In this document: positions 15,051-18,960 of the stretch, in pieces
How the letters are laid out: each line of letters starts with the position of its first letter
Position numbering within the stretch: position 1 is the stretch's first letter
Program-made: the position numbers and the translations under genes
NCBI GenBank assembly: GCA_964642235.1
Contig: CAZXOP010000028.1
Coordinates: forward strand, 1 to 18,960
DNA length: 18,960 bases
DNA from: CAYSND01 sp964642235
GTDB lineage: Bacteria > Bacteroidota > Bacteroidia > Bacteroidales > UBA932
Reading direction: 5' to 3'
Notes under the pieces: model-generated
Told to the model about the DNA's origin: nothing
Databases searched by the model: none
The model's input: the letters and a program-made list of their open reading frames with translations, nothing else

Positions 15051-16322
15051 ATGATGAAACGATTTATTACTGACGCAAAAGTGGTGTTTAAGTTGATGGG
15101 GGAGAGTGTTATTTTCGCTTTTTCATCACTTAAAACAGACAAATTCAGAACTTTTTTATCGCTCTTCGGAGTTAGTATCGGGATCTTCTCGATAGTGGCT
15201 GTCTTTACAGCCGTTAACGCTCTCCAAAACAATATAAAACAGGGGTTTAACGCCTTTGGTGGAGATGTTATTTATCTTCAGCAATGGCCCTGGGGTCCTG
15301 ACCAAGGGGGGGAGTATAAATGGTGGGAGTATCGTAAAAGACCACCCGTTACCGAAGATGAATATAACTATATAAAAAGTTTTTCTAAAACAGCTGAAGA
15401 GGTGACCTATTTCTCTTCTTTTTACAAAATATTTAAGAGAGACAGAAACTATTTTAATAATGGCTATGTAATAGCAGTCTCTCCTAATATTAATAAAGTA
15501 ATAAATTATGAAATAGAGTTTGGAAGGGATTTTTCAATAATGGAGGGGCGTGGTGCTGCCAATGTCGTTGTAATCGGATACAATGTAGCTGAAGTCCTCT
15601 TCCCCGAAGGAAATGCTGTGGGTAAGACGATGAAAGTAGGGGGCAAAACTGCCAATGTTATCGGGGTAATTAAAAAACAGGGGAAGAGCATGGTGCAGAT
15701 TTTCGATACAGACAATGCTGTAATGGTGCCACTAAATTTTGGCAAGACCATGTATAATGTCAGCCGTAGCGGGGGGATGATAGCAATGTCCCCAAAAGAT
15801 AAAATCGATAAAGAGGAGTTTCTTTTCGAGACGAAACAACTTCTTCGCTCCCATAGAAGATTAAAACCTGCTCAGAAAGACAACTTTGCAGTTAACGAAA
15901 TAACCTTTCTAACTAATATTGTAAGTGAAATTCTAAAGGTTGTAAATATAGTAGGATGGGTTATAGGGGGATTCTCTCTCCTTATCGGGGGGTTTGGAAT
16001 AGCCAATATAATGTTTGTCTCCGTTAAAGAGCGAACAAATCAGATAGGGATTCAAAAGGCACTTGGAGCCAAGAAATATGTTATTTTGACGCAGTTCCTG
16101 GTAGAAGCTGCGGTTCTCTCGATAGCCGGAGGGGTGCTTGGAGTTTTACTTGTCTGGATTCCATCTCTCTTTTTACAAAACAATGAGACTTTCCCTCTCG
16201 TCTTAACATTTGGGAATGCCATTAAAGGTCTTGTAATCGCTGCCATTATCGGTCTTGTATCGGGACTAATCCCTGCCTATAACGCCGCCAACCTCGACCC
16301 CGTCAAAGCAATAAATAGTTAA
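15051..16322 (+). CDS. ABC transporter permease, MacB/FtsX type
   Basis: This 423-residue inner-membrane protein has the type VII ABC (MacB/LolC) layout: a cytoplasmic N-terminus with DKFRTFLSLFGVSIGI leading into helix 1 (about 35-58), a large periplasmic MacB_PCD domain (about 60-275), and then the three-helix FtsX domain (about 290-420) with the coupling region VKERTNQIGIQKALGAKK (about 325-342). It closes with the family-type ending YNAANLDPVKAI. Such permeases move peptides, lipoproteins or antibiotics by mechanotransmission and need an ABC ATPase, which is not encoded next to it here, so the substrate is unknown. Two ATGs are adjacent at 15051 and 15054; either could be used. The gene begins 8 bases after mutS and probably shares its transcript, though no functional link is evident. 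Confidence 0.92.
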   Translation: MMKRFITDAKVVFKLMGESVIFAFSSLKTDKFRTFLSLFGVSIGIFSIVAVFTAVNALQNNIKQGFNAFGGDVIYLQQWPWGPDQGGEYKWWEYRKRPPVTEDEYNYIKSFSKTAEEVTYFSSFYKIFKRDRNYFNNGYVIAVSPNINKVINYEIEFGRDFSIMEGRGAANVVVIGYNVAEVLFPEGNAVGKTMKVGGKTANVIGVIKKQGKSMVQIFDTDNAVMVPLNFGKTMYNVSRSGGMIAMSPKDKIDKEEFLFETKQLLRSHRRLKPAQKDNFAVNEITFLTNIVSEILKVVNIVGWVIGGFSLLIGGFGIANIMFVSVKERTNQIGIQKALGAKKYVILTQFLVEAAVLSIAGGVLGVLLVWIPSLFLQNNETFPLVLTFGNAIKGLVIAAIIGLVSGLIPAYNAANLDPVKAINS

Positions 16323-16328
16323 TATTTC

Positions 16329-16410
16329 TTGGAAAAGTGGAAATAAATATGATTTTTTCATTGGAAAAGTGGAAATAATCTATATATTTGCATTGGAAAA
16401 ATGGAAATAA
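16329..16410. repeat. Three 18-bp direct repeats with 32-bp period
   Basis: TTGGAAAAGTGGAAATAA occurs at 16329-16346 and 16361-16378, and with one change (G to A, ..AAAAATGG..) at 16393-16410. The start-to-start distance is exactly 32 bp both times, about three helical turns. Copy 2 covers the expected -33 position, the -7 box lies between copies 2 and 3, and copy 3 ends directly before the ATG at 16412. The position suggests binding sites for a regulator, perhaps the ATPase itself; that is inference. Confidence 0.88.
16383..16390 (+). promoter_or_regulatory. -7 box TATATTTG for the DUF4143 ATPase gene
   Basis: TATATTTG is an exact TAnnTTTG match. A TTG at 16361-16363, inside repeat copy 2, sits 19 bases upstream, the expected place for the -33 element. 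Transcription would start near 16397, giving a leader of about 15 bases to the ATG at 16412. Confidence 0.6.
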
Positions 16411-16411
16411 T

Positions 16412-17761
16412 ATGTTAAAAAGAAAAATTGATGCTTATATAAAGCATTACTATGAGCATACAAATAAGGCACTTATGATAACCGGTGCCCGTCAGATAGG
16501 AAAGACTTTTTCCATTCGCGAGTTTGGCAAATCATTCAAAAGCTTTATTGAGATTAATTTTATTGAGTCTCCGGAAGCCGTAAATCTATTTACGAATGTT
16601 ACAAGCAGCAGCGACTTGTTACTCCGCCTCTCTGCTTTTACTCCAAAGCCATTGGTAAAGGGAAAAACCCTTATTTTTTTCGATGAGGTACAACTCTGTC
16701 CAAATATTGTTACCTATATGAAATTTTTAGTGGATGAGGGGAGTTATCGTTATATATTAAGTGGGTCATTATTAGGTGTTGAGTTAAAGGATCTTCGCTC
16801 TGAACCTGTGGGATATATGGGTATAAAAGAGATGTTTCCACTTGATTTTGAAGAGTTTATCACTTGTATTGGTATTAATGAAGATGTTATTACATCCCTT
16901 CGTTCTGCATGGGAGAATATTACCCCCGTTGACGACTTTATTCATAACAAATTAACGGAGCTGTTTCGATTATATCTTATTGTGGGAGGGATGCCTGCTG
17001 CGGTCAATGAATATTTAAAAACCAATAATCTCAATGAGGTAATGGCTGTCCAACAGGATATTATTAGATTATATAAGAGGGATATTGCACAGTATGACCC
17101 TGATAATAAATTATATATTGAAGAAATTTTCGATCTGATTCCACCGGAGTTGAACGCAAAGAACAAACGGTTTATTTTAAAAAACTTAAATGAAAATGCA
17201 AAGTTTAGTCGTTATGAAAATAGTTTTATTTGGCTAAAAAATGCAGGGGTAGCAATACCTGTTTATAATGTGGAGGAGCCCAAAGTTCCCCTACTTTTAT
17301 CGCGCTCAAGAAATTTATTTAAGCTTTTCCTAAATGACATAGGATTGTTAGCAAGCCAATATGCTGAGGGTATTCAGTTACGCATAATAAGTGGCGACAA
17401 AAGTATAAATCACGGATCTATTTATGAAAATGCGGTAGCGCAAGAGCTATTGGCACATGGTTTTGACCTTTATTATTATAATAACAAAAAAAGAGGAGAG
17501 CTCGATTTTATAATAGAGATAAATGGGAGCGTACTCCCTGTTGAGATAAAATCAGGGAAAGATTATGAGCGACATCGCGCTCTTTCAAATATAATGGATT
17601 GCAGAGATTATGATCTCTCTAAAGCCCTCGTACTAAGCACTGAAAACTTTAAAAAAGAGGGAGGGATCCTTTATGCACCCATTTATATGGTCATGTTCAT
17701 ACAGAAAGGAGAAGCCGCCCCTACTTATTATAAAATAGACCTATCTGGGCTTACCTCCTAG
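16412..17761 (+). CDS. ATPase with DUF4143 domain (AAA_14, COG1373)
   Basis: This 449-residue cytoplasmic protein belongs to the AAA_14/DUF4143 family, common and multi-copy in Bacteroidota and archaea and of uncertain function. The N-terminal ATPase has Walker A GARQIGKT (25-32), Walker B LIFFDEVQ (Asp91, Glu92), a sensor segment YILSGSLLGVEL, and then the family hallmark GYMGIKEMFPLDFEEFI. A helical middle part holds YLIVGGMPAAVNEYL. The C-terminal DUF4143 domain has YENAVAQELLAHG, then GELDFII (Asp365) and LPVEIKSGK (Glu378, Lys380), which together fit a PD-(D/E)XK nuclease-like core with key residues intact. The frame is open from a TTG at 16388, but that codon is part of the -7 box, so the ATG at 16412 is the start. 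It stands alone behind three 32-bp-spaced repeats and appears AT-rich compared with mutS. No partner gene is seen. Confidence 0.92.
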   Translation: MLKRKIDAYIKHYYEHTNKALMITGARQIGKTFSIREFGKSFKSFIEINFIESPEAVNLFTNVTSSSDLLLRLSAFTPKPLVKGKTLIFFDEVQLCPNIVTYMKFLVDEGSYRYILSGSLLGVELKDLRSEPVGYMGIKEMFPLDFEEFITCIGINEDVITSLRSAWENITPVDDFIHNKLTELFRLYLIVGGMPAAVNEYLKTNNLNEVMAVQQDIIRLYKRDIAQYDPDNKLYIEEIFDLIPPELNAKNKRFILKNLNENAKFSRYENSFIWLKNAGVAIPVYNVEEPKVPLLLSRSRNLFKLFLNDIGLLASQYAEGIQLRIISGDKSINHGSIYENAVAQELLAHGFDLYYYNNKKRGELDFIIEINGSVLPVEIKSGKDYERHRALSNIMDCRDYDLSKALVLSTENFKKEGGILYAPIYMVMFIQKGEAAPTYYKIDLSGLTS

Positions 17762-17778
17762 GGCGTTAAAACAGCCCT
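17760..17778. terminator. Small hairpin between convergent stop codons (weak terminator candidate)
   Basis: AGGGC (17760-17764) and GCCCT (17774-17778) form a 5-bp stem with a 9-base loop. It covers the DUF4143 stop and the stop of the convergent symporter gene, so it could act in both directions. There is no U-run after the stem on the plus strand, so it may not work as an intrinsic terminator. Confidence 0.3.
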
Positions 17779-18960
17779 GTTAACATTATTACCGATATTA
17801 TTACCGGGGCAATAAATTTTATTATAAAGTAGATTACTTCGAATAGCCACCCTTTTACTGTAAGGGCTCCTTCATTCGTAATCTCAGCTTTAAATGCACT
17901 CTTTCCGAGTCTCCATCCGATAAAGATAACCACAAGTAATCCTCCTAAAGGCATAAGGATATTGGCTGAAAGTTTATCGAAAATATCGAAAAATGTTAGA
18001 CCGAATATTTTGAAATCAGCTAAAACCCCCTGAGACAATGAGCAGAGAGAGCCGGTAATCAGTATTAAAATGAAGGAGATCGTAACCGACCACTTCCTGC
18101 TAATATTAAACTCCTCCTTCATATAGGCCACTATGACTTCAAGAAGGGAGATGGAGGAGGTTATGGCAGCGATAAAAAGGGTTATAAAGAACAATATGGC
18201 GATTATACCACCACCTGTCATCTGTGAAAAAATATGAGGTAGGGTTACAAATACAAGCCCCGGTCCCTGACTTGGAGAGATACCAAAAGCAAACACAGCC
18301 GGCATAATGGCTGTTCCCGCTATAATGGCAAAGAGTGTATCAAAAACAGCAGTCAGAGATGATGTCTTTATTATATTTTCATTCTTTTTAACATAAGAGG
18401 CATAAGTCATTATCGTTCCACACCCAAGGCTTAATGAGAAGAATGCCTGTCCGAGGGCGTCAAGAAATGTCTGCGAAGTTACTTTCGAAAAGTCGGGCTT
18501 AAAAAGAAACTTTAACCCTTCTGATGCTCCGGGGAGAGTAAGAGATCTAACTGCTATAATTACTATCATTACGAATAGGAGCGGCATCATAATCTTGGTA
18601 TATCTCTCAATCCCTTTCTGAATACCTGCAACCACAATTAACCCCGTAAGTCCCAAAAATATAAAGAGATAAATTACTGGAGACCAAGTAGCAGACGCCA
18701 CTTGAGGAAACATCTGCGATATCTCCATCTCTGACGCTGATGTTATTTTAAAAGTAATGGCTTTGACTATATAATCGATCGTCCACCCCCCTACAACACA
18801 ATAAAACGAAAGAATAGAGAAAGAGGCAAGCACAGCAATTATACCTACCACTCCCCATTTAGATTTAGGGGCTAACACTTTAAATGCTCCGAAAACATTT
18901 GCCTGACTTCTACGCCCTATAACGAACTCTGAAAACATTATAGGGAGACAAAGCACAAGA
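17766..18960 (-). CDS. Neurotransmitter:sodium symporter (NSS/SNF family), N-terminus beyond window
   Basis: This inner-membrane protein would import an amino acid or related amine coupled to sodium, as LeuT-fold NSS transporters do. About 397 codons are visible, with ten or so hydrophobic helices. The first visible helix end reads LCLPIMFSEFVIGRRS, which follows TM1-TM2 in bacterial NSS proteins. Later comes the TM6-like hallmark AFFSLSLGCGTIMTYASYV, and then FGISPSQGPGLVFVTLP. The last helix ends close to the stop (IISVIMLTGLF). The frame is still open at 18960; the GTG at 18954-18956 lies inside the conserved helix and is a Val codon, not the start. About 50-60 N-terminal residues, with TM1 and part of the sodium and substrate sites, are therefore missing from the window. 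The substrate cannot be told. It is convergent with the DUF4143 gene, with a 4-base gap. Confidence 0.92.
   Translation of the reverse strand, partial: LVLCLPIMFSEFVIGRRSQANVFGAFKVLAPKSKWGVVGIIAVLASFSILSFYCVVGGWTIDYIVKAITFKITSASEMEISQMFPQVASATWSPVIYLFIFLGLTGLIVVAGIQKGIERYTKIMMPLLFVMIVIIAVRSLTLPGASEGLKFLFKPDFSKVTSQTFLDALGQAFFSLSLGCGTIMTYASYVKKNENIIKTSSLTAVFDTLFAIIAGTAIMPAVFAFGISPSQGPGLVFVTLPHIFSQMTGGGIIAILFFITLFIAAITSSISLLEVIVAYMKEEFNISRKWSVTISFILILITGSLCSLSQGVLADFKIFGLTFFDIFDKLSANILMPLGGLLVVIFIGWRLGKSAFKAEITNEGALTVKGWLFEVIYFIIKFIAPVIISVIMLTGLF

Noticed and set aside
16349..16378. Nine-codon open frame (MIFSLEKWK) as a leader peptide before the DUF4143 gene
   Set aside because: It ends before the predicted -7 box at 16383-16390, so it would not be on that transcript, and its sequence is explained by the repeat copies.
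16329..16410. Three evenly spaced repeats as a CRISPR array
   Set aside because: Repeats are 18 bp with 14-bp spacers, far below CRISPR size; spacers are partly alike; no cas genes; the array overlaps a promoter.
16388..16411. TTG start giving eight extra residues for the DUF4143 ATPase
   Set aside because: The TTG is inside the -7 box and upstream of the expected transcript start; the ATG at 16412 matches the family start.
18954..18956. GTG at 18954-18956 as the start of the symporter
   Set aside because: The frame continues to the window edge and the codon falls inside a conserved helix; TM1 would be missing. The gene is cut by the window.
1..18960. tRNA, rRNA, insertion sequence or prophage
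   Set aside because: No gap is long enough for an rRNA, no cloverleaf-like sequence was noticed in the gaps, and no transposase or phage protein is encoded.

Overview
The window looks like a chromosomal segment of a Bacteroidota bacterium, most likely Bacteroidales; I cannot name the genus. Reasons: an ECF sigma factor next to what looks like a FecR-type anti-sigma gene; a sensor kinase with a periplasmic two-component-regulator propeller and Y_Y_Y domain; Bacteroidetes-type DsbD and YfhO-like proteins; weak or absent Shine-Dalgarno sequences; and TAnnTTTG -7 boxes in most intergenic gaps. No rRNA, tRNA, insertion sequence, phage gene or CRISPR array is visible. No gene-free stretch exceeds about 130 bases, so the region is compact and mostly ordinary.

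Layout. (1) 1-2842: a partial FecR-like gene and an ECF sigma gene on the minus strand, divergent from dsbD. A 12-base motif, GTGTCACGGAAA, lies upstream of both the FecR-like gene and dsbD, followed in each case after 15 bases by a TAT hexamer. This suggests one regulon, possibly driven by the ECF sigma factor. A 33-bp imperfect palindrome lies at the sigma start. (2) 2907-6538: a P-loop ATPase (COG1672 type) behind 14-bp tandem repeats, convergent with a large YfhO-like membrane protein. (3) 6663-9812: a propeller sensor histidine kinase without receiver or DNA-binding domain and without an adjacent response regulator. (4) 9807-12295: a two-gene minus-strand operon, a beta-lactamase-fold lipoprotein followed with a GTGA overlap by a GT4 glycosyltransferase. 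(5) 12367-16322: mutS followed 8 bases later by a MacB/FtsX-type permease; mutS diverges from the operon in (4) across a 71-bp bidirectional promoter region. (6) 16329-17761: a DUF4143 (AAA_14, COG1373) ATPase preceded by three 18-bp direct repeats at exactly 32-bp spacing that straddle its promoter. (7) 17766-18960: the 3' part of a neurotransmitter:sodium symporter gene running off the window.

The strongest leads are regulatory: the paired ECF-like promoters at the sigma/FecR/dsbD locus, and the direct-repeat arrays in front of two unrelated P-loop ATPases. No clearly new multi-gene system is visible. The ATPases and the propeller kinase appear more AT-rich than mutS and the YfhO-like gene in the lines I sampled, which fits accessory or more recently acquired genes.
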